Shown in pieces: positions 48,536 through 59,203 of a stretch of 64,000 nt of DNA. The translations under genes and the position numbers were made by a program. Source of the DNA: Clarkia xantiana subsp. parviflora (taxonomy: Eukaryota; Streptophyta; Magnoliopsida; Myrtales; Onagraceae). Location: the NCBI GenBank assembly GCA_036873135.1, contig JAPTYO010000010.1, positions 20,391,772 to 20,455,771 of the forward strand, written 5' to 3'. Position 1 is the first letter of the stretch. Each line of letters opens with the position of its first letter. The notes under the pieces were generated by a model. That model was not told the DNA's origin and made no database searches. It saw only the letters and a list, made by a program, of their open reading frames with translations.

Positions 48536-48564
48536 CCCGCGCGGTGCGCGGGGTTAGCATCTAG
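48536..48564 (+). other. Helitron 4 3' hairpin and CTAG terminus
   Basis: CCCGCGCGGTGCGCGGG followed by GTTAGCATCTAG. Confidence 0.9.
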
Positions 48565-49175
48565 TTTCTATATAGTTTATATGGCCAATGTTTTATTAGT
48601 AAGCATCATATAACCTACATTGTGGTTAATATATATATATATATTAGCTTTTAAATCAAATTCAAAGAAGGGACATCGGCCACATATAATAAATAAATAA
48701 AACGTAATGAATAACAACAAAATTAAAAAAGAACAAGACATTCAAAGTAATTGTAGCATGTTGAATGCTTAAATTTTATATATATATATATAATTATTTT
48801 ATTCAACTATTGCTTCAAAATTATTTGCAGAGAAAATTAGAAAAATTGCTTAGAGTAGACATTTAAAATGAATCACGTGAATGATTATTTATTTGTTAAA
48901 TATACATTGTTTACGTGGCGGCTTATGGTCTACCGGAGCCAAACTGTATTAATTTACTATTTAAAATGAAACTTTTAATTAATTTGTTTCTTTAAATCGC
49001 GTAGAGACCAAAATATGAGATAAAAATACTTCTTAATTTTCAATCAATCAATATTATGTATCTAAATTTAGAGAACCCCTATTAAATTCTGATTAAATTA
49101 GGAAACGGTGACAGGGCAAACTGTCCACGTGTCAGTCAGAGGGCTTCCGACGCCGAATTAATGTAATATAGTAGA
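48565..49175 (-). mobile_element. Helitron 5' fragment on the opposite strand
   Basis: Read on the - strand from 49175, this has the family 5' end TCTACTATATTACATTAATT, the conserved 300-bp block with ACACGTGG, and CCGGTAGACCATAAGCCGCC. It has no 3' hairpin of its own and stops where Helitron 4 ends at 48564. Confidence 0.82.
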
Positions 49176-51488
49176 TATTCTCTTTCTCTTTCTTCTTCTT
49201 CTATCGTCTTCTTCCTATGATCTTTTATTTTTCTGGTTTTTCTTCTTCTTACTCTTACTTCAGCCGTTCTTTTTTCTTCAAACTCAAATCTTCATTTTCG
49301 ATTTCATGCTTAATCTATTCAGATTCAATGAGGACTGGGGCAAAGACCGATCACACACACTTTCTGGAAATTCTCAGAGGGGGCAAAACTAACTAAGTGT
49401 AATTTTTTCTCCAAATTTGAACTTACTATTAGAAACTTCTATGAAAGACAGCGGGGCAAGTGCCCCCTCTGGACCTGTTACAGCTTCGTCCCTGCCCTAA
49501 TGTGACATTTACCCAAGTTCATTAGGTAAACTATACATATTATGAGCTACCAATTACGACGCCCATCAACATATGCTTACACCAATATCCGTATGCCAAC
49601 ATTATCTATATATAGTTTATTTTGGGTTGAAACCTCTATAAAGATGACAAATGATCAAATTGAAAAATTTGTACAAATCTATCGATCCATCTAATTCATG
49701 ATTTACATTATCTATGTGACTTCACTTTTGTGCCTATGTGAACATGGTAAAATTCATCTGAAGCTTCTTAATCAATCTTAATAGTACTACAACTTTTATG
49801 TTACATAACATTGTTAATTAACAATCCGCTAAAAAAACTAAAATATGGTAAAATTTATTTATGCTTTATTACTATTGTCTTAAAATTAAAATATGGATAT
49901 ATATAAATACTGAATATAAAAATAAATATAATATATGTTGATTTTACATATTTTTTTAAACTATTTTTTTATCGATCACTCTCATTCACTTTTTTTTTGT
50001 GCCAAAACTCTTATTTACTTTTTTTTTTCATTTACATGTTAGTCACTTTACATCCTAACATTAGAAAGTTTCACTTTTATTATAAAATATTAAAAAAAAC
50101 ACACATAAAAAATATTTTAAAAATAATAAGAATAGACACAATTATTAACAATTCTTATGAAATACCATTTAAAATAAAATACAATGAATAAAAAAATTTA
50201 CTTTATTATTTTAGTGAATACAATCAATATATAACTTTGTTTAGTGTTGTAAAATTATAAAATATTTTTTCAATCATCATGTTATGTTATTCTATATTTT
50301 TACTTAAATACAAAAATTATTTTAGCAAAAAAATAAATTATATTTAACATTATTACATAAAATACTAATTATAAATTAAATGTATAAATTATTATCAAAT
50401 ATATGTGTATGATAAATAAAAAATCGATCAAAAACTACCATCATAAAAATATATGATTAACAATAATATTTATTAAGTATTTATTTATTTTAATAGTTTG
50501 ATAGTTTGTTATGAGTATACCAAAAAATTGTAATATCATATGCATAAAGCTATTAACTAACCAATAGAATTTATGTTCATATAGAATTATATGAGTTTAT
50601 ATACACCTTAATAGTATACTAGTTTTCGTGCATTAAATCGGTTCTTACAAATAAATAATACCAATAAAATTAATTATTAATATTATATTTGAACTTTCGT
50701 AATAACCTAACAATTATAGAAATAAAATTATTCACCGTGCAACGATCGGGTCAGTCACTTATTATTATAATAATGTTGTTTCAGTAATGTGACTATTCTA
50801 CGTTATGACTTATGTATGTGTGTACTTCTTCTTCACCACTTCCTTCTACATAAAATATGGTGCATTATATGTAAAAACAAACTTTATAAGTGAATCGGAA
50901 TCTTTGTATATTATAATTTATTAGTACTTTTGAAAAGTATATTTGTTTATAATTAACAGAAAAAGTTGACAGATCTGTTAAATTGTACATTAGAAAAATT
51001 CAACTAGTAATTTACGTAACAAATTACAAATTCAGTTTGGCTGGTAATTTATATGAGATACATTGTGCTTTAGTCATTTGGCCAAAAAAAAAAAAGAAAT
51101 TTACACATTCAGTTTGGCTGGTAATTTAATATTTAACCGTATTCTTAAGTTGAGTCATACAATTTCGCTATTGTTGGAATTATAGGACAGGTAGTAATAG
51201 ACAAGCCAATGTTTTCTAGGAAGTAATTCTCTTGTCCAAAACTAGCTAGACTAGTAGATATTTCTTCTTACTGCATCTATCAATGAATTTATTCACAAAA
51301 CATAAGTCATGATACTTTTTTAATAAGAACGGTGAACGTTAGATCATGTATCAAATGCACATCAGAAAATCGGGTCGATTTACGGTTATAATTCCAAGTT
51401 GTCGTAGTGAGGTAGAACTAACCCTTCTTCTCTTGTGTTGCAACTTACACAAGTCGCCTTTTTTTTTAATAATAAAGACGCCATAGGC
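49176..51488. repeat. Intergenic DNA including dispersed repeat copy 2
   Basis: 49180-49280 is pyrimidine-rich (CTT runs). About 49620-50200 is a diverged copy of the repeat at 28385-29150 (shared TCACTTTTGTGCCTATG and TTTACATGTTAGTCACTTTA). The rest is AT-rich. No gene is supported. Confidence 0.55.
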
Positions 51489-51496
51489 ATTTGAAG

Positions 51497-52360
51497 TTGT
51501 GTTATCAAAACCAGACCGATCATCGAACCGGTTAAGAGTCCGGTTCCCGGTTCGAATCGGATTAGACCGGTTTAGTGAGAAACCTCTGCCTAGCAACTGA
51601 TTTCAGAAATATCAGACTAACAACAGATTTCAAAAAGCCTAGCAAAAACTTTAGAGTAAAAAGCCCAATAACAACACTTAAAAAGCCTAGCAAAGCCTAG
51701 AATTTCTTATATCTTCATCTAAATATCAGATGAATGGATTGCTGAGAACATGCTCTCAATTTACTCTTTAGGATTTAGGGAAAAACACGAGAGAAAGTGG
51801 ACTGCTGCCTGCTGGTGGATGTTGGTGTTTCAGGAAAGGTGGATCGGCAACAGAGAATGGCGTCTGGGAGGTCGAGGTAAGGTCGGTGCCGATTGAGCCC
51901 ACGGGACAGCAGAACGCAGCAGAGACAGGTCGTGGTGGTTGCCGGTGAACAATTGGTGGTGGCCGGGCTAGGAGAAGGACGACCGAAGGTGAGGCGACTT
52001 GGAGCGTTGGTAGATCGGCCCAAGTGAAGAAGATGGAGATATGGAAGACACTGAAGTCAAATCAGCAAAAAATGAAATTGATTATGAGTTTTGTCAACTA
52101 AGATTTAGAAACATATATATCCAGGTGGGGCTGGTTAGGGCGGGGCTTGCGGGCACTGGCGGGGCTTACGCTGGCTGGTGGGGGCGGGGCTTGCAGGGGC
52201 TGGTGGAGGCGGCACAACTTCTTACTTGGATTAGGGTTGCATTTTTTTAAGTGAAGAATTTAGTTTCTTTTAACGGATTACAGTTTTTTTTTTTTCTTTA
52301 GTTGTTACCGAACCGGCGGACCGGCAGACCGCCCGGTCCGGTCCGGTTCTGATAACACTG
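51497..52360 (-). mobile_element. CCGG-rich hAT element D (empty-site copy)
   Basis: 864 bp flanked by a perfect 8-bp duplication ATTTGAAG (51489-51496 and 52361-52368). The right end is ...GGTTCTGATAACACTG. The left end reads TTGTGTTATC, where the family has CAGTGTTATC. It is the inverted counterpart of element B without nested element C. No transposase. Confidence 0.9.
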
Positions 52361-52368
52361 ATTTGAAG

Positions 52369-53441
52369 CGACTATTATTTGTTCACAGCTCGGCGCCATA
52401 AATGAATGGATTCTAAATTTAAGTGAATCTCAGGAATATCTGTTATGTCCCGTGTTTGTTTTAGGCCCACATTTCCTGCATAGGCCCATCAAGAGTTTAA
52501 TAGCCCATATTTTCAGTTAGCCCAAATCGATTGAGCCCATACTTGAATAGAAGTCAAGTGGCAACCTCCCTGTCGAATTTCGTATAACCCAACATTTTTT
52601 TGTTTTTTTTATTAATAACCCAACAATATCTTTGAGTGTACGACGAGATTACAATGTTTAACAAAATGGACATGTTAAAAAACAGCTATTGCATTTACAA
52701 TTGAATTATTATTATTATTATTATTATTATTATTTTGGCCAGATTGAATTATCTTTCTGATAAATGAGTTTAAGCTTTAATGACAAATTGGTGTAAAAGA
52801 TTTTACAATTCAAAATGAGAGGTATGAATTTCAAATTGAAATTTACAATATTCGAAATAAGTTGCTAGACAATCAAATCAAAGCATATATATATATATAG
52901 TAGGAAAAGGCCATCTCAAATGGCCAAAGTTCTATAAGCAAACTAGCTATTAGTAACCCGTAAAAGTTGTATATATTTTGTACACTCTGTATTTACTAAT
53001 TTGGCACTCTAATTTAGAACAAATATCCTTTGTTCTTGTGTTTATTGAAATTGACGAATGGAAAATAAAATGTCTAATAAAAATGACATTATTCTATTTT
53101 TGCAAATGTTTCAGTTATTGTCTTTAAGAGCTCCTTTTAAGAAGAACATTCTGTCTATCCACATTGCAGAAATTATAATTCCCCTGACAGTAACAAAAAA
53201 ATGTATAAGTGGTAATATTTTTGGACTTTTTAACTTTATCTACCAATCAGAATTCCTCAGAACAAATTTGGTGAATGTGCATCGTGCATTTTTCCATACA
53301 TAAAAATGAAAAGAGTATCGTATAAGATATATCTTTCTAGAAGATAATTAATTTTTTTTATAAAAAAAACACTCAAAACTCTGTCTATTCACATTGCTCC
53401 ACGATGATACGAGAAAAAAAAAATCGAGCACCCCACGGTAA
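52369..53441. other. Intergenic DNA
   Basis: No gene. Several GCCCAT or AGCCCA words cluster at 52460-52540, and a (TTA)n run lies at about 52706-52735. Confidence 0.55.
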
Positions 53442-53963
53442 TTAAAACCGGTGGGATGAGGTGGAGCTTGATCTGTCGGGATCAGTGTATTGTAAGTAGG
53501 AAATTTGCCTCTGCAGCTTCATCCGCTCATAAAACTGGGCAATGAACTCTTCCGCTCTCAAATCTACCCCTTCATCTTCATCTTCTTCACCATTAATCTC
53601 CTCCTCATAACACTCACTGTACGGCCCTTCTTCATCTTCTCCGGCGAAGTCGTAGTCAAAGTCCACCGGAGGGTTGATGCATGGTATATTGGGTATGAGA
53701 AATCGCATCGAGTTGGGGCGATTCATCTTGACTTGGATCACCGGGGATTTATCGAATGTGAGCTGTCGTTCCGTGATGTACTCTATCCTGTCGCCACGTG
53801 TCCCGATGCTCTTGATGAATTTCGGCACGTGGAGTGACCTGAGGTGGCTGGAGAGAAGGCGGCCCCGGAAAACGCCGCCTTTCCTTGCCCACAGCAGCGC
53901 AAGGCGGACGAAGCTCCATGCTGATCTCCGGCCGACGTTCGAGTTCTTGATCTTCTTCGACAT
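53442..53963 (-). CDS. DUF761-domain protein
   Basis: A single-exon gene of 173 residues; its ATG at 53963 gives a basic start MSKKIKNSNVGRRSAW. Residues 15-35 (AWSFVRLALLWARKGGVFRGR) form the conserved N-terminal segment found in this plant family. Residues 104-133 are strongly acidic. Residues 134-159 (DLRAEEFIAQFYERMKLQRQISYLQY) match the C-terminal DUF761 motif. Family members are small plant proteins, some induced by defence elicitors or expressed in fibres, with no settled biochemical role. TA-rich TATA-like sequence lies about 110 bp upstream (around 54068-54086, read on the - strand). The intact frame and conserved ends argue for a working host gene. The opposite-strand frames over it are shadows. 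Confidence 0.88.
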   Translation of the reverse strand: MSKKIKNSNVGRRSAWSFVRLALLWARKGGVFRGRLLSSHLRSLHVPKFIKSIGTRGDRIEYITERQLTFDKSPVIQVKMNRPNSMRFLIPNIPCINPPVDFDYDFAGEDEEGPYSECYEEEINGEEDEDEGVDLRAEEFIAQFYERMKLQRQISYLQYTDPDRSSSTSSHRF

Positions 53964-54559
53964 TGTATATATATATCTTGGAAAGCTTTGTAATTTTTTT
54001 TTTGGAATAAAAGATGGAAAGGGGTTTTAGCTAGGGTTTGTTACTTTTGTTGATGATGAAGAATAAGGGGTGGGTGGGAATATATATAATGTATATACAA
54101 GGGAGAGAAGAAGCTTGTCGGAGACAGAGTATTAGGTGGTTTAGTTTAAAGAAAAATGATATCATGGGCGGTGGGAAACACGGCTTTACGCGGCTTTGGT
54201 CAATTGACCTCTATAGTCAAGCTGTCTCTCTGTTTTTTATTTATTTCTTATTATTTTAATTATAATATTTCTTCTAATATTAGCGGTTAGAACTTACATT
54301 ACTCGGAAGTTCCAAATTTTAAAGCTGTTGAGGAGTTATATCGCGATATCTTAATTAAAATACTATATCATATCTGGTTTATATACTATAACTGTGATCG
54401 GCCTCTTAGTAACTAAGCTGCTGATAGGTTATATTAACGGAGTCAATATATTAATTGTTCATTAAGTGTGATAGAAAAAGCCATAAATAGAGAGCATGAG
54501 AGATAAGTTTGGATATATCTAGGGTTATAATATATACTAGCACATTCCTTTTTAGTGTC

Positions 54560-54592
<33 letters not shown>

Positions 54593-54598
54593 TAGCAG
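53964..54598. other. Upstream region of the DUF761 gene
   Basis: The proximal part is likely promoter and 5' UTR. An (ATA)n microsatellite at 54561-54593 lies just before the MULE target duplication. Nothing else is recognised. Confidence 0.55.
54561..54593. repeat. (AAT)n microsatellite
   Basis: About 11 uninterrupted trinucleotide units, ending 5 bp before the MULE target site. Confidence 0.95.
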
Positions 54599-54607
54599 TT
54601 ATGTTTT

Positions 54608-54685
54608 GGGTTAATTCCCAAAAAAATCATGTGGTTTCCAATTATTTTTAAAAATAGCCAAACGTTTCGATTTTATCCAAAAAAG
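54608..54685 (+). repeat. MULE left terminal inverted repeat
   Basis: 78 bp starting GGGTTAATTCCC; it pairs with 59117-59194 at 69 of 78 positions. Confidence 0.93.
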
Positions 54686-55123
54686 ACATATGGTTTTATA
54701 AGAATTTTAAATCTAGTCAATATAATTAGATATAAGGTTGGATTTGCCATGTCATAAGAGTGAGAATAATGAAATGTAAAAAATAGCATAATTACCATTT
54801 CATTAAAAAAAAATTCATAAATTTTGATAAAAGGAATCAGTAATCCCTTTTTATTGGTTTTTAAAATAGTAATGTTTTTCGGCAAAAAAAAAAACAATTA
54901 GTAATGTTTTACATGAACTAAAAATATCAAAGTGAAATGTTTTTTTAATTTATTGCTCTATTTGAATCAAAATGATATCAACAATGAAGAATGCAAAAAC
55001 TATATCATTAAATAAAAAAAAATCATCTTTTACAACGTTAAATAGAAGTATAAATTCCAAGAAGACATCAATAAGTCAAGAACACCACTTATCCCTTGCT
55101 AAAATAACTTCAAAGTAAATGAA

Positions 55124-58100
55124 CTATAACCCTAGATTTTTCTTAAGTTGAGCTTGCTTGGATGATGTTGATGGTGTACTTTCACATATTGCTGAATCTG
55201 CTGGATGTGATAAAGGATGTTGCACCGGAGCAAAGTTAGAGAAGGGCCTTGTGAATTGACCTCCATAATTGCCAACATAAGATGTCCGCATGGGTACATT
55301 GGGCATCTACAAAGAAAAAAAAACAAAGAATTTGATTAGTGTTTTTTGTTATATAGCAAAAACTTAAAGCTTAACGAGAAGACAATTGACTAACCACAAT
55401 ATAAGTATTCCCGCTTTCTGTGCTTAGAACTCCATAGCCTTTCTTAGCTTGATTTCTCTCTTTGTGTATGTTGAATTGATCTGCACTCTTGTCTATACAA
55501 CTCCCAAAAATCTATGAAATTTACACATTCATACAATAAGCATAGAATTAACGAACAAACTTGAAAAGATAATATTAAAGATAAAGTTCATAAAAAAAAT
55601 CGCACGATACATCTCCACTTCTGAGACGAGGTATTAATATGAGAAGACTAACCAAATTCCAGTAACAGACCAACAAAAAAAACTTACTTGTGAGCTGGCT
55701 AGTCTCCTTGAAGGTGGTTGACAAGATTTTGATTTAGATAGTGTATTAGCCACTTTAGGTGGTCTTCCCTGTTTCCTTACCTGTATTTCATGGTTAAAAT
55801 CAATGTGACTATCTATATGGGCTTATCAAATGCACATATTAAGCTTTTAAGTGATACATAACATAATAACCAACTCACAGTTGAATTATCTGTATCTTCT
55901 TCGAGGATGTTTCTTGGTCGACTTCGTGGTGATGATGTATTAACCTCTTGCGAGCTTTTTTTCTTAGGTGGCCGTCCCCTCTTTCTTGCCTAGTAAATAG
56001 TAATACTAAGTTAATTACCAAAAATATTGAAATTCAACTTTCTTCAATTAAGAAACAACAAAAATCAATATAAACTACAAACTTACTGGATTAGATGATG
56101 ATGCACTTGCAATTTCTCCTTTAAGTGCACAACTCCTCTTATTATGGCCGTAGTTCTTGCATGTAGAACACTTGACATCTAATCCCTTTCTCGGATACAC
56201 TCTCGGGTCAGATCGTTTATCTTCATGCTTGTCTTTCTTTCGGATCTTCTTCGGCCTACCAGGTTGGCTTTTCAATAATGGTGGTTCAATAGGTTCCGAC
56301 TGAACCCTCACCCACATCCTAGGTCCATTCATTGGTTTCAAGAGATTCTCACAACCATAAGCTCGTAAATATGTCTCCTTCTTAAAGCAATCCATAACAT
56401 AATCATCAGGATTCATCCTCATCAAGTTGATGCATGAAATGGCATGATTACATGAAATACCTGATAGATCCCAAGCTCTACAAGAACATGTTTTGGCATG
56501 TAAGTCAACTTTATATCTGTCACCCTTTTCTTCAACTTGAAAACAGAACTTTCCAGCAGATTTTGGGAAACAAAAATTGGTATGCAACTTGTTCTTCTCC
56601 AACCTAGTTCTGATCCTTGGGCAGATCTCATCTAGAGAGTTTAACATCAGATTTCTTTTGGCATTCATTCTCTCCAACATAACTGTTCTAATATCCTCAA
56701 GCATATCAATCACATGCTTTGTCCTCGCCTTAAGTATGAAGCCATTGAAAGTTTCTGAAATGTTATTGTCGACTATCTCACACTTCGGCCAAGTATTAAT
56801 AAACGCCTGGCAGAATTTATGTTTTCCAATCTTCATAAAATCATCATATGCTGATTGAGATGCTTCCTTCATATCACTCACTGCATCCTGAAAATCAACT
56901 TCCGTAGTACTTTTTACTGCTCTCCAAAACAACTTCTTCAACAAATGCCCAGAATTTTTCTTCTTCCAATTGGCATATATATGTCTTGCACAATTTCTAT
57001 GTTCAATATGAGGAGTTAATTTTCTTACAGCATTTTCAAGTCCCTGCATTATTGAAAAATATATATATATAAGCATAAAGATAAAACTAAATTGAAATAT
57101 AATATGGTTTGAAGAACGTTATGCTTACCTTTTGTTGATCACTCAAGATTGTCCATCCATAGCCATCTTGTATGCCTAAATCTTCTAGTAGCAATTTCAA
57201 GAACCAAGTCCAAGAGGCTTCGTTCTCACCCTCAACTACAGCCCATGCAAAGGGAAACATTTGGTTATTCCCGTCCCTACCAACTGCACTTAGTAATTGT
57301 CCTCCCAAAAATGTTTTGAGAAAACAACCATCCAAACCAATTACAGGCCTACAACCTTGTAGAAATCCATTCCTTAAACCTTCGAACCCTATATATAATC
57401 TTTTAAAAACAGAAGCCCCTCCAACTCCACAGTTGTCAACTTCTAGCTTAAACAAGCTATTAGTATTTTCTTTCTTTAATTCTGCAATATATGATGGCAA
57501 TTTATTGTAATGCTCGGATAAGGAACCTCGAAGTTCTTTTGCCGCTCTCCATTTGGCTCTGTAGCATAGACCCTTACTAACGGTAAGGGTATATTTTTCT
57601 TGCACATCTCTCTGCATTTCACTGACATCCCAATCAGGAGCATGTCTAAATTTGTTCAGATACTCCCTAGTCAACCATTCACAAGTGGCTTGCCTATTCC
57701 TCAATTCTCTAGAACAATTATGATGTTTGTTATAAAATTTGACTATGAAAGTCATCTCTCTTTGCATCCAACTAGCATAAATTCTCCATGGACAATCTTG
57801 CACACATACCGCCTCCATTCTTTCCTGGTTGCTTCTAGACCACCTGATATTAAAGCCATAAGTAATGGCATATTGCTGCACCACTTGCTTGAATTGTAAT
57901 CGAGACTCAAATCTCAAACCAAGTTCAAACTTCACATCTTTGATGTCAGTATTCGGATTATAGACTTTGTGCTTGACTTTTCCTCCTTTTCTTGTAGATT
58001 CGAATTCTTCATCTTCACTAATATTTGGTGTATCAACCTCAGCACTAGAATATTCATATTCACTAAAACAATCAACATTGTATAACTCATTTTGATTTTC

Positions 58101-58712
58101 ACCATGAGTTACAGCATGAAACTTACTTGATTGCCCTTCAGAAGAAGTTTGTCTAGATTTTCCAGATAGACCTAGCATCGTTGCATCCTCTCCAGCTTCA
58201 CTTGGTCTAGATGTAGAAGGATTAGAGGCCAGCACAATTTTTTCAGAATCATCTGGAGCTGGTACATGTACTATATGAGGAGTTTCAGATGCATTAGAAC
58301 ACTTAGAAGCGTCCCCTGAAGTCATACATATATCAGAATCAACATTTTCACCTCCCATGATACTTTTAGGGTTCTGTTTACTCATCTTCACCTTTAAATA
58401 CTCATCATCGTCTGTCATAAACTCATCATCACTTCCATCATACCTTTCAGATTCTGTTTCTTCAATCATATGATACTCAAAGTCGTCATCTAAATTGTCA
58501 TCACCATCATTCTTCTTCCCATGAACTAAGTTTACCTCAGCTTCAACAACGACATCGACTAAACCATTATCTCTTCCACCATGGTGTGATTTCATAAGAA
58601 ATTTGTCGGACCTGCAAATATTAACAAAACACATCAAAATCTATAACAATCAAACAATCAAACTTACACGCTTCAATGATAAGTATGAGATTAACCTGTT
58701 ATTAGAACTCAT
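55124..58712 (-). CDS. MULE transposase, seven exons
   Basis: Exons on the - strand: 58696-58712, 58611-57129, 57043-56087, 55989-55879, 55780-55688, 55511-55395 and 55306-55124. All introns are GT-AG, and the exons sum to 2961 nt (986 residues plus stop). The start ATG at 58712 is favoured because its 17-nt exon splices in frame at MSSNNR. The N-terminal third is acidic. About 215-330 is the Mutator N-terminal DNA-binding-type domain (FELGLRFESRLQFKQVVQQYAI). The MULE catalytic domain has Asp433 (IGLDGCFLKT), Asp497 (ILSDQQKGL), a C-x2-H near 518-521 and Glu597 (NISETFNGFI). The SWIM zinc finger is Cys686, Cys688, Cys698 and His700. A CCHC knuckle lies at 792-805. Three GRP AT-hook-like motifs lie at about 762, 824 and 861. 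Exon 6 has KKGYGVLSTESGNTYIV, typical of plant MULE C-termini. The protein would bind the inverted repeats and cut and paste the element in the nucleus. Confidence 0.92.
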
Positions 58713-59116
58713 TGTACGTCACTGCAATTGGTAATTATCTATGAGACTTGTAGAGAAAACCCTAATTCCCTAATTTCAGACTGAGATCATCTTCTTTCTC
58801 TTGAAGTTTTTGAGCGATTGTGTAGAAACAATCTCTCTATCATCGAAGGTAGAACCCGATCGGAGGTTTGGCGAGAAATTTGCGATTCCGAATAAGATGT
58901 TAGACTCCGATGATACCTTCTGGAGGTTTGCCTTCACGCCATGCTGATATTTTTTAACTTCAATTGTTTTGATGAAACTGTAATTGGGTAGTGCGGCAAG
59001 AAAAAAAAAAAAAAAAGTGATTAGGGTAGAGTTTACATGGACATGACAAATCTAACGGTGGAGGTTAGCTGCATAGTTATTTAGGCTAAATAAAAACCTC
59101 CCGTCAAACCATGCTG
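58713..59116 (-). promoter_or_regulatory. MULE transposase 5' leader and internal promoter region
   Basis: Between the inverted repeat and the start codon. It contains an A-run at about 59001-59016 and no separate gene. Any promoter must lie here or in the inverted repeat. Confidence 0.5.
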
Positions 59117-59194
59117 CTCTTTTGGATAAAATTAAAAGGTTTGGCTATTTCTAAAAACAATTGCAAACCACATGATTTCTTTGGTAATTAACCC
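59117..59194 (-). repeat. MULE right terminal inverted repeat
   Basis: Inverted partner of 54608-54685, ending TTAACCC before the TTATGTTTT duplication. Confidence 0.93.
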
Positions 59195-59203
59195 TTATGT
59201 TTT

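Larger units (their letters stand above)
40697..48564 (+). mobile_element. Helitron 4, last of the chain, contains a nested Helitron
   Basis: Starts after the CTAG of Helitron 3 with the same TATTATATTAATTCGG and ends CTAG at 48564 after the hairpin at 48536-48552. Removing the nested element at 41501-45549 leaves 3819 bp, close to the 3786 bp of Helitron 3. No Rep/helicase. Exon-like pieces occur near 45850-46020 and 46092-46175 (after TTTTTTTGCAG), not recognised. A 34-bp A-run (41088-41121) and a 29-bp tandem duplication (47598-47655) lie inside. Confidence 0.83.
54608..59194 (-). mobile_element. Complete Mutator-like element (MULE) with intact transposase
   Basis: 4587 bp flanked by a perfect 9-bp duplication TTATGTTTT (54599-54607 and 59195-59203). 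The ends are inverted copies: GGGTTAATTCCCAAA at the left, and GGGTTAATTACCAAA on the opposite strand at the right. The first 78 bp match at 69 positions, and weaker similarity goes further in (for example TTGGATTTGCCATGTCA versus TTAGATTTGTCATGTCC). It contains one seven-exon transposase gene on the - strand with no frame damage seen. This is the structure expected of an autonomous copy; whether it is active cannot be told from sequence. Confidence 0.95.

Noticed and set aside
5474..49175. Several similar repeats across the window, considered as a CRISPR-like or satellite pattern
   Set aside because: The repeats are Helitron 5' blocks and hAT or MULE ends with element-specific boundaries; there is no regular spacer spacing.
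53505..54030. Open + strand frames opposite the DUF761 gene
   Set aside because: Shadow frames; only the - strand frame has conserved family motifs.
56422..57899. Other frames over the MULE transposase
   Set aside because: Shadows of the spliced - strand gene, which alone carries the MULE, SWIM and zinc-knuckle motifs.
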